A model generated the notes under the pieces. That model did no database searches and had not been told where the DNA came from. It was given only the letters and a program-made list of their open reading frames with translations. A program made the position numbers and the translations under genes. A stretch of DNA of 36,688 nt, taken from NCBI GenBank assembly GCA_015501075.1, contig JADNYJ010000321.1:1-36688 (forward strand), in the 5' to 3' direction. The stretch comes from Gymnopilus junonius. Taxonomy: Eukaryota > Basidiomycota > Agaricomycetes > Agaricales > Galerinaceae. Shown here in pieces: positions 1 to 11,484 of this stretch; position 1 is the first letter of the stretch; every line of letters begins with the position of its first letter.

Positions 1-101
1 AAAAAGGAAAAGTGGATGGGTTGTCTATGATGTTTCCCTTGACGCATAATGGGGTTCCCCGTGTTCTCCGAATGATCTCTAGCCTCCCTTCTTCTTTCCA
101 G

Positions 102-381
102 TCGCTCAAGCGGTCGATACGGATGACGTTCGCCCATACAAACGGCATTTGGAGAAGCAGATCCCTCCAAGACTGACATACTTGGGATGTATAAAAGACG
201 GTGTCGAGGGCTGAGTATTCGAGATCCTTTGTTTGTGGATGAGTCGTATTCGAGAGGTGCATCCATATCAGCCATTGCGGAGAATATTGACCACAAGATG
301 TCTTGGTTGAGGATATATATCGGCCCTGAAGCACTCATGACACGAAAGAGTAAGTTGTACGATTGGGATTTGTTGACGTAG
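102..381 (+). pseudogene. Possible 3'-terminal exon of an unidentified gene, entering from the left edge
   Basis: A pyrimidine-rich tract ending in CAG at 99-101 looks like a 3' splice site. After it, one frame reads AQAVDTDDVRPYKRHLEKQ and continues to a TGA at about 213. A second frame, from an ATG at 187, reads on to a TAG at 379-381 and ends in LYDWDLLT. The two frames look like consecutive parts of one protein (PPRLTYLG followed by DPLFVDESYSRGAS) separated by a small shift, so this may be the damaged end of a longer gene lying left of the window. I do not recognise the family; F-box proteins of mushrooms sometimes end in a similar way, but that is a guess. It could also be non-coding. 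Confidence 0.22.
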
Positions 382-1003
382 GCCAGAAACCTAATAGCTG
401 CTATGCTCGTGGTGGGATAAGGAGTGAATGATGTAGAGTAACGAGTGCCATGGTAGTAACTGAGGTAAAGTAACAGAGCTGTCGACTTGATCTGATCAAA
501 CCGTAGGCTATTTTTAGATCAAGTAATCAAGTACGTTGCCGCTCTCCCCTATTTATGCAGCCTTCAAACTTAGCAATAACTGCGGTTCAGTCAGTGTTTT
601 CTGAATGTACAGCCTAAGGTTGTCACGGCCGTAAAAGTAGAAATACAAGGAACGGTTTATACAAAGTGATTCAAATTTTATATGGCATTACACATTGATA
701 TTTAACGTCAACCTGAATGAATATGGAATATGGAAAGTAGATAATGAACCAATAACAATAGGCAGCAAACGAGAAAAACTAGAATATATGTATAGGAAGC
801 TGTAGGATTGAGTAACAAGACCAAACGATACCGTAACCAGATACCGAGGAGAAACACATCGATGCCAGGATGACACGTCCCCATCCACATACTGAGTACC
901 TATATACAGAAAACAAAAAAAAGGATATATAACTCTTTGAAGATGAGAGGACGCAGCAAACTAACAGCCAATATAACCAATGACAGCGGGACCAAAAGGA
1001 GGA
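382..1003. other. Intergenic stretch, no gene seen
   Basis: AT-rich sequence between the possible exon on the left and the stop codon of the minus-strand gene that ends at 1004. Open frames here are short and overlap one another on the minus strand without recognisable domains. It probably contains the 3' untranslated region of the minus-strand gene. Confidence 0.4.
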
Positions 1004-2653
1004 TCATGAGTCGGAGCTCATACGCAACTTCCCCATCGGACGACAGATCTGTGTGTTATGCTGCTGTTGAGTGCGTTTCGCATTCGAGGCTCTGCGTTTG
1101 ACAGGCTTAGACATGCTCTTGGACTTGGACCTGGACCTTGCAAGTCGCGCCGCCAGAGGCTTCACGTTCAAGGTATGCACGCTCAGTAATGGAGCGACAG
1201 CCCCACTAGCAAAGGCCCGTCGAGAACGGTGTTGTAACGGTGAGTCTAAGTGCGGGTGCATGGACATGATAGTGTCCATGTCCATGTCGGCATCAGAGTC
1301 GTCGTCGTCATGATCATTGGCACGAATCAGCGCGTCCTTGTGTCCGATGAGGTGGGTGGTAAACGCCAGTTTGAATTTAGATGAAAGAGAGCGACGGGTT
1401 GGGGTACGTGAGACGTCAACATCCATTTTACCAGCCATCGAAGTTTGACTGGTGCGTCCATGTCCATGCCCATGTACATATCCGTATAGAGTACGAATAG
1501 GAGCAGCGGGAACGTCGGATAATTTCCTCCTTTTGAGAGCTCTGTGACTATCGAATACATCGCCAAGTTCGAATTCCAGATCGTCGTCGTCTTCCTCGTC
1601 TAGACGTTCCAGGCCCGACGGACTGGAAAGAAGGGAAGGTCCTAATCCTCCTCCTACACCGGCACCTCCTACCCCTCGTCTTCGCGGTAATCGCATAGCT
1701 AAAGGGCTAGTTGGCGGAGAGTTCTCAAACACTGCGTTTTCTTCAAAAATGAGGTGTCCTTGCTCTTGCTTATTGCGCCACGCGCCACCATGATTACGAG
1801 CATCAAAACCAGAATCGGGGCCAGCAAAAGCTTGAACAACTCTCGACTTCACAGCTTTGGGAGCAGCCGGCGGCACGCCAGGTATAATCCCACAAAGCAC
1901 CTCAATACAATGCCGAATATGCGCATCGCTCGTCCGTTCCGAGACGTCAATCAGCCTCGACCCAGAAGGGGAGGAAGGCAGATGGTCGTTGAACAGGGAC
2001 GCGACGCTGACGAGTTGAGAGCGGGACATCGTCAGGAGGTCTTCGTGGCAGCAGAAGGGGTATTGCGGGAGAGTGGTAATGACGATGGCGTCCAGAGGTT
2101 GATCGTGTTGCTGGATTGCCAGACGAGCGCGTTGGTGCGGATGCTGCGGCTGAACATGAGGAGCGGGAGGGGCAACAGAAGCAAGACCACTAGTAGAACA
2201 GCCATGGTCCAGATCAAGTTCAAGAGCTGAATCTGAAAGACCTGTGTTGAGATCGTTGGCCCCGTAATCATCCTCTAAGCGCGATTTCGAAGGCTGAACA
2301 GAAAGAGCCGTAACATCAGTCCCCTGAGCAGCAGCAGCGGTCGCCAATAGACACAGCCCGCTAGGAGGAGCCGTACCCGTGCTGGTATTCGCCGAAGGAC
2401 CGAGGTCAGGCAGTTGGAAAGCAGCAGCAGAAGTGGAGAGAACTTGCTCCCTGTGACGTTTTCCCAGTGCAAGGTAAGGAAAGGGGCGCAGGAGCTCCAC
2501 TTTGCAGAGGAATCGACGCATAGGAGTCGTTGGCGGGAGTAGTCTTCCAGTTCCAGTGCTGGTGGATAGAGATAAACCCTGGGATTGAGAGTGCGACGTG
2601 TTGATAATCATTGTACTTGTGTTTTGCTCCTGGTAGAGAGAGAGGTGGGACAC
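1004..2653 (-). CDS. Hypothetical 549-residue protein, single exon, low-complexity and probably nuclear
   Basis: One uninterrupted minus-strand frame of 549 codons, long enough in this AT-moderate sequence to be real. The N-terminal 45 residues are Ser/Thr-rich. A more ordered stretch around residues 48-75 contains LLRPFPYLALGKRHREQV, and another around 190-300 contains LPQYPFCCHEDLLTMSRSQL and the Gly/Trp-rich NHGGAWRNKQEQGHLIFEE. An acidic run (EEDDDDLEFEL) and a His-Gly repeat (HGHGHGR) follow. The C-terminus is strongly basic (KSKSMSKPVKRRASNAKR), a plausible nuclear localisation signal. No catalytic motif is visible. I read it as a basidiomycete-restricted protein of unknown function. 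An alternative start at Met15 or Met45 cannot be excluded; the first ATG gives the longest product. Confidence 0.7.
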   Translation of the reverse strand: MSHLSLYQEQNTSTMIINTSHSQSQGLSLSTSTGTGRLLPPTTPMRRFLCKVELLRPFPYLALGKRHREQVLSTSAAAFQLPDLGPSANTSTGTAPPSGLCLLATAAAAQGTDVTALSVQPSKSRLEDDYGANDLNTGLSDSALELDLDHGCSTSGLASVAPPAPHVQPQHPHQRARLAIQQHDQPLDAIVITTLPQYPFCCHEDLLTMSRSQLVSVASLFNDHLPSSPSGSRLIDVSERTSDAHIRHCIEVLCGIIPGVPPAAPKAVKSRVVQAFAGPDSGFDARNHGGAWRNKQEQGHLIFEENAVFENSPPTSPLAMRLPRRRGVGGAGVGGGLGPSLLSSPSGLERLDEEDDDDLEFELGDVFDSHRALKRRKLSDVPAAPIRTLYGYVHGHGHGRTSQTSMAGKMDVDVSRTPTRRSLSSKFKLAFTTHLIGHKDALIRANDHDDDDSDADMDMDTIMSMHPHLDSPLQHRSRRAFASGAVAPLLSVHTLNVKPLAARLARSRSKSKSMSKPVKRRASNAKRTQQQHNTQICRPMGKLRMSSDS

Positions 2654-3183
2654 CCGATAGAGGTCAGAGGTCGACTTTCGATACTATTTAGGGGCTGGCA
2701 AGATTCAACGGCAACGATTACATCTGTGCCTGACAGTCGCATTCAAAACTTGAAGTTTGGACGTGACAGTGAAGCTTGAAGTTTAAGAGTCAAGCCAAGA
2801 GTGACAATGCACCAACATGGATAATCTGCGATGAAATTAAGGAGTAAAGCTACGGCTATGAGACAGGAAAAACTGAATTCCTGGATACGCAGATGTTCGA
2901 CATGAGTAGAGAGACCAAGGGGCAGCACTGAGCAAACGTTGAACACATTTCATCAGAAGAAATACACCCTCCCCTTTCGGCACTTTTGATACTTTCACAA
3001 GTGCTGAAAAGTGAGAAAGGGGAAAAGGACCTGGTCCTTTCAAGAATTACCTCGCGAATCCTTGCAAAACTATTAAAAGGGCAAAAGGACCGAAAAGCTT
3101 CAGTATATCATTAGCCACAAATGTACCACTCCTGCTCGCAAAAGCGATTGGAAATAGATACAATCAGTAATATATGAACCTTA
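2654..3183. other. Intergenic stretch with a strong hairpin, no gene seen
   Basis: Lies between the start of the 549-residue gene and the stop of the next minus-strand gene. The promoter of the former should be near 2660-2800. The remaining sequence has only short unsupported frames. The inverted repeats at 2971-3040 are listed separately, and the motif AAAAGGACC recurs near 3080. Confidence 0.4.
2971..3040. repeat. Compound hairpin followed by a second palindrome
   Basis: CCCCTTTC (2971-2978) pairs with GAAAGGGG (3015-3022). Inside it CACTTTT (2981-2987) pairs with AAAAGTG (3007-3013), giving 15 pairs with a small internal loop and a 19-base terminal loop. Immediately after, AAAGGACC (3024-3031), one T, then GGTCCTTT (3033-3040) forms a second perfect inverted repeat. 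It could be a transposon end or subterminal region belonging to the 3.2-10.4 kb block, since CACTTTT also occurs inverted at about 10837-10843, or a miniature element remnant. It lies outside any coding frame I trust. Confidence 0.5.
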
Positions 3184-5753
3184 TTAAGCATTAATAGTGG
3201 TCTCGTTACTGTCCTCGGTCATATCCACGGCATCCTGAGCCTCAGCGTCGTCCTCGATCTCGAAATCAGACTCGACCACCTCAGCCTTTGCAGTAGCATC
3301 AGCTGGGGCAGCGTCATCGCCAGACGACGACCTCGACCGCTTTTTACCTTTCATGACAGCAAACGCATGCGCAGCTATCATGATTTCCTTCCACTGCTTG
3401 TCCGACAGCTTCTTAACAACCCGCTCAATGTCCCTCGTTGGCGTGGGTCCTTGAATCGTGTATGGTGGGATCGTATCGGGGGCTTTGGATGCATCGCGCA
3501 TCTCGCTGTCACCCCAGTTGTCGCCGGAAAAGTCACTGAATGGGCGCGCCGGGCAAGTGTAACTGCCTGAGCTCCAACGCGCTATCGCCCTATATGCCTG
3601 AGAGGAATCAGACCTGAGAACTCACATGACAAGGAAGTCAACAAATCGAGCACTCACTGATTGGATAGCCATGATAAGCGCACCAGTGGGTCGCGTTTCC
3701 TCCTTGAGATGGGTTGGAAGAATGTTAATACGTCCAAGATGGTGGCCTAGAGCACAAGCTATGACGGGGTGGCAGAATATGTTCTGAAATGTGGAATAAG
3801 TGACAATAAAGAACAACTATCCAGTTACTCATACCGTTTTCACTCCGGCCTGACCAGTAAGATCATCCCCATCAATGAAGGTCTTGTAATAGAAAGGACG
3901 GCACTTCAAGGTTCCACTGAGAGCCCAATGACACCAGGCGCTGATGTACTCGGCCGAAGAATCCTCGAGCTCGGAGATGAGCGTATTTTCCATGTAGTCG
4001 ATGGTGACTTGGCCGATCTTGTTGCACCACGTTGTTAGTACGTCTTCAGCCTAAGAGAAAAGGTTAGCATATCGAGGGCAGCATGGCACAAATGACTTAC
4101 AAGTTTGAGGACAATCTTCTTCCCTTCTGTCGTGCTCGAGAATGGATGCTGCAATGGGAAGTGGCGATAAAAGAAACCCATAATCCTATCATCACTGAGG
4201 TCCAAAGACCAAGGCCGCTCGGTCCCATATAGCTGGATAAGGAGAGGCGTGAACACCTCTTGGAAGGGTTGACGAAGATCAAGGGGCAAGTGCTTGATGC
4301 GAATCAGTGCCTTCTTGAGGGTCTCTGGTGGGACAAACCCTGGCACTGAGGTTGTTGGTTGGACGATGGCGAGACTCTGGATAGACACCGAGTGGGTATC
4401 ATATATTAGAATGAAGAAGTATGTTTACTTACCTGGCGAGCAGCAGGTCCCTTGGCGTTTTCTGAAAGCCCAGCACGTTCTTCGAGTTCCCCTTCATTAT
4501 CACTTATCCCTCGGACCGATTCATCATCTTCGTCGTCTGGGAATACAAAAGCAGTGGTGAGCGCGGTGCTCAAGGTGGATGAATCAACTCACCATTATGA
4601 GCAGAAAGGTTGTTAACAATGTCGCCGTCGTCGCCGTCGAAGTTGTTATCATGAGATGCGCGTTGTTCCCACCCAGGCACAAGGCCCTCGTCATTCTTCT
4701 TTACACGTTTGGCAGTTGGCTGCCTATTGTCACCGGTGGGAATAGAAGGTTCGATTAGACGTTGTTTGATTGATGGTTGATAAACAACTCACTGCCTTTT
4801 CTCTTCGCTTGGACGCTTTTTGTTCTTGTCCACCATCTGCCTCTTTTCTGCGACAGCCTTCCTCACATCACCCTTGCTTGTTTTTACCTTCTTAGGCTTC
4901 GGCTTTTCTTCCTCCTCCGATACGTCCAACATCTCTTCGTCTTCGCTCTCGTTTGCTGCCTCTGATGCCACCGACAGCACTTCCCCTTCAGGCTGCTGGT
5001 AGCATTCCGAAGAAGAATCCCCGGAGGCCTTGTCGACTGCTATGTCAAAAATTTTGTCAGTCAGAAGTTGCAATGAATCTGTATGGACATACATCTCTGT
5101 GAGGCTATCTCTGGAGCAGGATCTGCCTTCGGGCGCATCTTGCGCTGACGATCTGGGAGCCCGACTGGAGAATCACCTTTACTTGCCACGAGGGCTATAT
5201 CTGCTTCTGCCATCTGATCTTCAAGTGCTGCTGCCTTGGTAAGTGCATCATCGCGGCGTTGCTTGGTCTGTTCTGTTTTCAGGGCTTTGTCTGCACGCTC
5301 AGCGCCACCACTTCACTTGAACGCTTAGGCTTCGGGACATCAGGCAAACCCGGGTGAGGATTACGAGAAGCACGTAAAGATGGCTGCTGCTTGGCAGTAG
5401 TAGTTTCCTCTGTGGCAGGAGAGGAATTCTTACATGAATTCCTCCCGGAAGATTTTTCTGGGTGAAAGGTAGTATGTAAGTGAACTGATTTACATGACGT
5501 TGTCAACGATGCTCACCCGGGACTGATATAGCGTCAACTTCCTTCTTGGTTGGAGCTATGTTAGCTGCCGCCGTGTTCCCAACTGCCGATTTTGCGACTT
5601 GGTGAGCGATGATCGATCTCGAAATTTTCAAGGACTTACCATCAATTGTGGCAGCCTTTTTGATTATTGGGCCTGAAATCCCGAGACGTGCACGCCCACT
5701 TCCGGTACTGCTGCCGCCTTTGCTTCCTTGGAAGAAGTCTTAGAAGATACCAT
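3184..5753 (-). pseudogene. Multi-exon gene of the kind found beside basidiomycete transposons, with two apparent frameshifts
   Basis: I read ten minus-strand exons: about 5640-5753, 5517-5597, 5093-5457, 4793-5039, 4593-4723, 4433-4536, 4101-4376, 3835-4050, 3658-3783 and 3184-3597. All introns are GT-AG, 42-69 bp. The N-terminal half is disordered, charged and Lys/Glu-rich, with acidic runs (SEEEEKPKPKKVK). The C-terminal half is folded: FYRHFPLQHPFSSTTEGKKI, then a Trp-rich part (EYISAWCHWALSG), then HPVIACALGHHLGRI, PTGALIMAIQS and FSDFSGDNWGDSE, with a charged tail. Similar unnamed proteins are abundant in mushroom genomes (from memory), perhaps DUF6532-like. One base is missing near 5305, where the frame of KPKRSSEVV fails to join RADKALKTEQ, and the first exon is also out of phase. 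It runs divergently from the Plavaka transposase next door and is probably carried with it. Function unknown. Confidence 0.6.
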
Positions 5754-5955
5754 GGCAAAATTGAACTCACGGCGATCCTTGACTGTGGAAAGAGGAAGGA
5801 CAGATTTCGAGGCAAAAATTTTGCCCATCTCTCTCTGTTTGTTTCACCACTTGAACCAAACACCTCTCGCGCTCTCGCCAGCAGTCGTCTAGTTACTTAT
5901 TGTGAATTTTTATTACTTGTATAAATTTACCATCTTGCTCTCATGTCTTTCCACC

Positions 5956-8900
5956 ATGCCACGCCGACTCGGAAAGCAATCTACCAAAGTGACCGCTCAC
6001 CGTGCCTTTGCTTGCGCATTTCCGCGCTGCAAATTCAAATCTACCAGTCAGAAGGGCCTCACCCTTCACGTCAAAGCCAAGCACACAGTCCCTGAGGATC
6101 TTCAGCCCGAACTCCCAGCACCTCCTCATCTGCAAACCCCAGTGGCAGACCCAGCATCTTCTCGCCTGCAGACACCAGATCCCCTGCCTCAGACACCGCC
6201 TCACACTCCAATATCGCATCCTCCGACTTCTTCTTCTCCGACTTCTTCTCCAAATGCACCAAGCACTCCGCATGCCTCACCACGACGGGACAGGACCCCT
6301 CTAGGATCACCTCGGCGTCCGTATCCTGGCCCTCGAGTCAATTCTGCGGGGATTCACATTAAGAAGCACCCATACATTGATGGTACGTTTTACGTTTTGC
6401 AACCCAGTTGGTCCCTCGCTCACTTTACTCTCAAGGCACTCCCTGCGATGTCGATGGCTACGAGCTCGAGCCTGATGCTCGTCCGCCCACCCCTCCACCT
6501 CAAGATTCTTCCGACTATTCTCCCTTTGATACTAGGGCAGAATTTGAACTGTCAGAATGGATTTTTACGACTGCTGAGATCAGTGCCAGCAAAATCGACC
6601 AACTCATGCATATACTGACTGCAATGTACCCTGATCAACCACTGCCAGCTGCGAAGCATATTCAGATCTACGAGAAATCGACGCCGTTCTAGTTGGTGAC
6701 GTTGCTTGGAGCTCGTTTACCATGAAGTACAATGGACCGACAACTCTGGGCGATGACGGAAACCTCCAGTCTGGATGACACAGGACCATGAGGTTTGGTT
6801 TCGCGATCCCCTCTTGCTTCTGGAGGCATGATCGCCAATCCCGGATTTCAATGGCGAGATTGACTTTGGTCCCAGATTGTGACAAAAGATGGGAAACGGC
6901 GATACAAGAATGTAATGTCTGGCAAGTGGGCTTGGGATCAGGCAGTAAGCACCTTATTTTTCTGTGCAGTTATGACAGCTGATATGTGTTGTAGGACATC
7001 TTGGCCCAGGATAAGGACTGCCACGGCGCCATGTTCGTCCCCGTTATCCTCGGAGCGACAAAACAACTGTATCAGTTGCTACCGGCCAAACTGACTTCTA
7101 CCCCCTGTACACCTCAATAGGAAACGTGCATAATTCTGTGCACCGTGCTCATAGGGGCGCTGTTGCTCTTGTCGGGTTCCTGGCAATTCCAAAATGTATG
7201 CACAATTTCTGACGAAACACGCATCAATGCTGACTGTGCATTTACTTATAGCTTCGAAAGAGTACTCAAATGACGCCCAGTACCGCAAGTTCCGTCGACA
7301 ATTGTTCCATACATCACTGGAGCATATTTTGGGTTCCGTGCGACCCCTACATGTCCAAGCCTAAAGTCACCTTATGCAGCGACGGCCACTACCGCAAGGT
7401 GATATACGGCTTAGGTCCTATATAGCCGACTACCCAGAACAAGCTTTGCTAGCATGTATTGTACAGGGCTGGTGTCCGAAGTGAGTCCGTACCCTCATCT
7501 TTGCAGACGTACTATCCTAATATCTCTGCCAGATGCACAGCATTACCAGATAAGTTAGATGATCCCGGAGGAAGTCGGCGTTCGCATGAGCACACTGACA
7601 CGCTGCTGGACGGCTGTACATTGAAGGAATTATGGGATGACTACGGCATTGTCGGTGACTTGCTGGTGGTATCGGCTACTTTTTATTTGCAGTTTGTGCC
7701 TGACAGACAGCATTTTTGCAGCCATTTACTAAACTCTTTCTGCGGGTGGACATCCACGAACTTCTTACACCAGATCTCCTCCACCAAGTCATCAAAGGCA
7801 CGTTCAAGGATCACCTCGTCGACTGGGTCGAGAGTTACATCAGGGACGTCATGTTTGAAGGAACCCTAAAGGCGCCGATGCTGTCATTGCAGATATTGAC
7901 CGCCGGTATGCAATTCTCTGTCCAGTCAGAGAGTATTGACCTTACTCTCTTCTAGGATTGCATGTGCACCGCCATTCCCCGGCCTCCGGCATTTTCATGA
8001 AGGGCGTGGTTTTAAACAGTGGACAGGAAATGATTCAAAGGGATTAATGAAGGTGTGCTATACTTGCTATACTCATTTCTGCTTGAACTATGCTCAATCT
8101 CTTTAAGGTCTATCTTCCCGCCATTGCTGGACATCTGCCAGATCAGATGGTCCGAGCAATTGCAAACCTCATTGAATTCTGCTACCTGGCTAGACGCGAC
8201 ATCCTGGATGAAGACACACTCGACCAAATGGACTCCGCTCTATCTGACTTCCATGAAAATCGCGAAATTTTTCGCTCTGTGCGGCCAGACGGCTTCTCTC
8301 TTCCACGCCAGCACTCCCTTGTTCATTACCGTCGATCCATCGAGCTATTCGGTGCACCAAATGGTGTCTGCTCTTCTATCACCGAAAACAAGCATATCAA
8401 AGCTGTAAAGAGGCCTTACCGACGTTCGAATCGAAATAAGCCACTTGGCCAGATGCTGGTGACTAATCAGTGTCTCGACAAGTTGGCCGCAGCCCGTGTC
8501 GACTTCGAAGCCCGGGGAATGTTGCGAGGCTCTGGACTTCCTATCCACCTTCTCGAGAGGCCGTTGCCGCTGCTGCCATAACCATACCACCCCCGAAGCC
8601 TGCACCCAAGCCAGATGACGATGAGCGAATGGAATTTGGTGCAGTCGACGAGCCTATGTCACAGTCTGAGGTCAAATTGGCAAAGACAGCTGGTACGTAA
8701 TTCAGCCAATTTACTGGAATGAAAATTGATACCTCTTTTTTTTAAGTGCGTAAAGTGCCCATAGACATATACCAATTTGCTCGCTGTGTCCACCAAGGCC
8801 GGCTCCCAGAACTGACATGCCGCTACCTGTACGACATCTTAAATCCCAAAGCCTCGGTCCCCGGTTCCCGAGCTCCCCTCGACATACTGCCGACTGTCGA

Positions 8901-9417
8901 TGGTCCTCTTCGTTTGTTCAACTCAGTTCGTGCTGTCTATTATGCCCCCAGTGATCTGTCTGGCATTGGTGGAATGCACGAGGAGCGAATCCGGGCTGTA
9001 CGCAAGTGGTACAATGGCCCTCCTCGGTACGACTGCGTCTTCGTCGGGAACACGGACGCTGCAGATCAGCCTGGCTTCCGCGGTCTCAATGTGGCTCGGG
9101 TCCGCGTCTTCTTCTCATTCCAACACAAGCGCGTCATCTACCCATGTGCTCTCGTTCATTGGTTTTCTCATGTCGGCAATGCTCCTGATCCCGTCACAGG
9201 AATGTGGAAGGTCAAACCCGACTACGACAGGCGAGGAAATCCCATCTTGGCTGTCATTGCTGTGGACTCCATTTTTCGCGGGGCACATCTCATTGGGGTT
9301 TGTGGTATGCAGCACCTTCCCCGCCACGGTTTTGACCACAGCAAGGCATTAGATTCCTTCAAAACTTTCTACGTAAATAAGTATGCAGATCACCACACTC
9401 ACGAAATTGCATTTTAA
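5956..9417 (+). pseudogene. Degenerate Plavaka-type DNA transposase with N-terminal C2H2 zinc finger
   Basis: Starts at ATG 5956 (MPRRLGKQS) with a C2H2 finger (CAFPRC...HVKAKH), then a Pro/Ser-rich linker and a clean intron at 6383-6435. After that the homology continues but hops frames: WDQ-DILAQDKDCHGAMFVPVILG near 7000-7060, IGNVHNSVHRAHRGAVAL near 7120, IADYPEQALLACIVQGWCPK near 7420-7480, VDIHELLTPDLLHQ near 7745, a long clean exon at 8108-8580 containing PDGFSLPRQH and FGAPNGVCSSITE, and a last exon at about 8747-9417 ending in FYVNKYADHHTHEIAF. These blocks are characteristic of Plavaka transposases (a CACTA-like group widespread in Agaricomycetes). The putative catalytic SDKT block is present only after a one-base shift near 7055, and stops interrupt 6690-6900. 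It is therefore an inactive copy. Terminal inverted repeats were not securely found. Confidence 0.82.
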
Positions 9418-9448
9418 TTGAAAAAGTTTCGTATTGATGCATAACCTA

Positions 9449-10362
9449 CTACAGACTTAGAGTATACACATACGCCCTCGCATATCGTAGACGAGCTTCT
9501 ATGAGATTTTCCTCTGCTCGTAAGAGAATTTTCCCTGCCAATTCCAGCTCCTCTTCTGCTTCAGCATGACTGAGACTTGGCTGGGAATCAATGCTATCCT
9601 CATCGTCTTCAGCCGCAGATGCTTGAGGCGACGACTCGGAGAAAGGCAGCCACTGTGAAACTGGAGTCCACTGGAGTCGCGGTGCGGGCCTCCCATCCGA
9701 AACCACAAAGCGCGAAGGAGCTGACAACACATCACGCGAGAGATTTGGAGTCCACATGGCCATGGGTTGACCTGCCGATGTTTTGAGGGCTGCGTACTTT
9801 GAGGAGGGTGTTGGCGTTGAGGGGACGAGTTGGGAGGATAGTACATGGGTGGGTGAGGTAGATGGATCTTGACGAGCAGGGCTGGCACTTGCTGAAACCG
9901 CCTGGAAAAGTATGAAATTTCATAAATATCGAAGACCAATAAGACGCACGATCTTTTCATTTAAGTATTTGACTATGGCTTCTCCTCGGTGCACTGCCTC
10001 CTTCGCGTCCTGCCTGTCACACCACTGACTATCGAATGTCGACATTTGTGATTCATCTTGAACCTGATCTGTGAAGTGACCAGCAATGTATTGGGCCATG
10101 AACTCGGCTTCATCATACAAGGGGTGGGCTTCGAGATCCTTCAGTGTGCAAGGATTGTTGTCTGATTTGACTGACAGTTCACGGAGTCTCTTGGTGCGAA
10201 GTGTTGTAGACTCTAAAAGCTATAGGTTGCTAAGATGCTTGTAATGTCAATGAAAGCACAAAAACTCACCGCGTTTTTGGATACTTCAACTTCTTCCTCT
10301 TTGACAGTCTCAAGCGCGCTCTGGCCATGAGCACGATCACGATGCACTGTTGCGTTGGCCAT
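9449..10362 (-). CDS. Three-exon hypothetical protein with C-terminal helical/coiled-coil segment, transposon-associated
   Basis: Exons on the minus strand join in frame. The first ends VKEEEVEVSKNA before a GTGAGT intron. The second contains LKDLEAHPLYDEAEFMAQYI and QDAKEAVHRGEAIVKYLNEK, and is followed by an intron of about 50 bp starting GTGCGT near 9950. The last runs from a Ser/Pro-rich part to MWTPNLSRDV and then a heptad-like helix (EEELELAGKILLRAEENL) ending at a stop at 9449. ATG at 10362 is the first in frame; an upstream exon may exist because the frame is open to about 10415, but I could not resolve it. The gene is tail-to-tail with the Plavaka remnant, 31 bp away, so it may be a second gene of the same element. 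No function recognised. Confidence 0.55.
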
Positions 10363-10499
10363 CTCGGGAGGTGTATTAAGTGCCAGTGCGGGTGGAGCCT
10401 GAGGACTGGCACTCCATATCTGATGGGCAAATACAGGTCAACATGAAATTTTCTTGAGCAAGGCATCTTTCCTCACCTGTAGGATAAGTTGAAATGCAC

Positions 10500-11484
10500 A
10501 CTAGACGAGTTCCAGGGAGAGGTAGGCAAGAGATCATGGAGGGAAAACCCAACGAAGATGAGCAAGTCAGAAGAATTGTACACGAGTGACGCATGGGAAC
10601 GTCAGGCACTGGGTATAATCAACACTATTTTTGGACAATTTTCCAAGTTGTGCTGGCACAGTGGTAAGTCGCGATTATGTTTTTGGTATGTTCGCAGGTT
10701 CGATCCCCAGCTCGTCCCAATCACTCGACTTGGCAAGTATGCCTTTCAGACCATGAAAGCAGGTAAAGTATGAGAAGTGGATGTATCTGACTTCATTTGA
10801 ATTTCATGGTTTGTTCAAAGTCGATAAAAGGGGGATAAAAGTGACTTGAAAGTATAAGTACTAAAAGTACATGGGCTGTATTTCTTCTGATGTTCACGTT
10901 GATCCGACAATTTCCCGAATTGTTCATTGCGCGCCTTTACTGTCAGTAAATTTGAACTTCTTTGACATTGCAGAATCTTACTTGCGAAATGTAACTTTAA
11001 CAAGTAGCTCGTGCAAGGAACCTGCTCTTGATCTGTTGTGGTGGGCAATAGATGGGCTAGGTCCTCTCTTCTCGTTGCTTGGACATGATGGATATCAATT
11101 GGGATGATTCCTGTTCTGGGTCCTTTGAGGCGGAACATTTTTTGAATCGACTTCAGTCGTGCTCTAGACTGCAAGCTCATCGTTAATGCCTGACCTCATT
11201 TTACCGTCTTGGCTATTGGGGTTCTGATCACTGTTTTACATCATCTACACGAAGCGAGGATTTCTCTTGATTGTAAGAATGCCTCTCCGAGATAAGAATT
11301 ACCCGTCCTAAGCATTCTGGGACTGTTTGGAACGTCAAATAAATCGAGTCACCCTGAGGCTTATACGCACAACTCCTTGAATATTTCGAAAATGAGGCAA
11401 ATATTATTCAGTAAGTAGGCGTTGAAAAAATTTGCTTTTAAATACTGGGAGAACTATCTATAAAGACCAATAAATCTATCTTTT
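10500..11484. other. Intergenic stretch, no protein gene recognised
   Basis: Contains short frames only. The longest, a minus-strand frame at 10815-11180, has no recognisable motif. A tRNA-like promoter pair lies at 10654-10707 (separate entry). AAAAGTG at 10837-10843 is inverted relative to CACTTTT at 2981-2987 and is a candidate right end of the Plavaka-type element, but no target duplication is visible. Confidence 0.4.
10647..10712 (+). ncRNA. tRNA-like pol III promoter (A and B boxes), probable tRNA-derived SINE or tRNA pseudogene
   Basis: TGGCACAGTGG at 10654-10664 matches an A box and GGTTCGATCCC at 10697-10707 matches a B box, with tRNA-like spacing (43 bp start to start). I could not fold an intact cloverleaf: only two pairs form in the D stem and the T stem pairs poorly beside a good TTCGATC loop. 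This is more consistent with a decayed tRNA or the head of a short interspersed element than with a working tRNA gene. Confidence 0.4.

Noticed and set aside
1754..2230. Plus-strand frame of 158 codons inside the 549-residue gene
   Set aside because: Shadow of the longer minus-strand gene, Arg-rich composition typical of an antisense reading.
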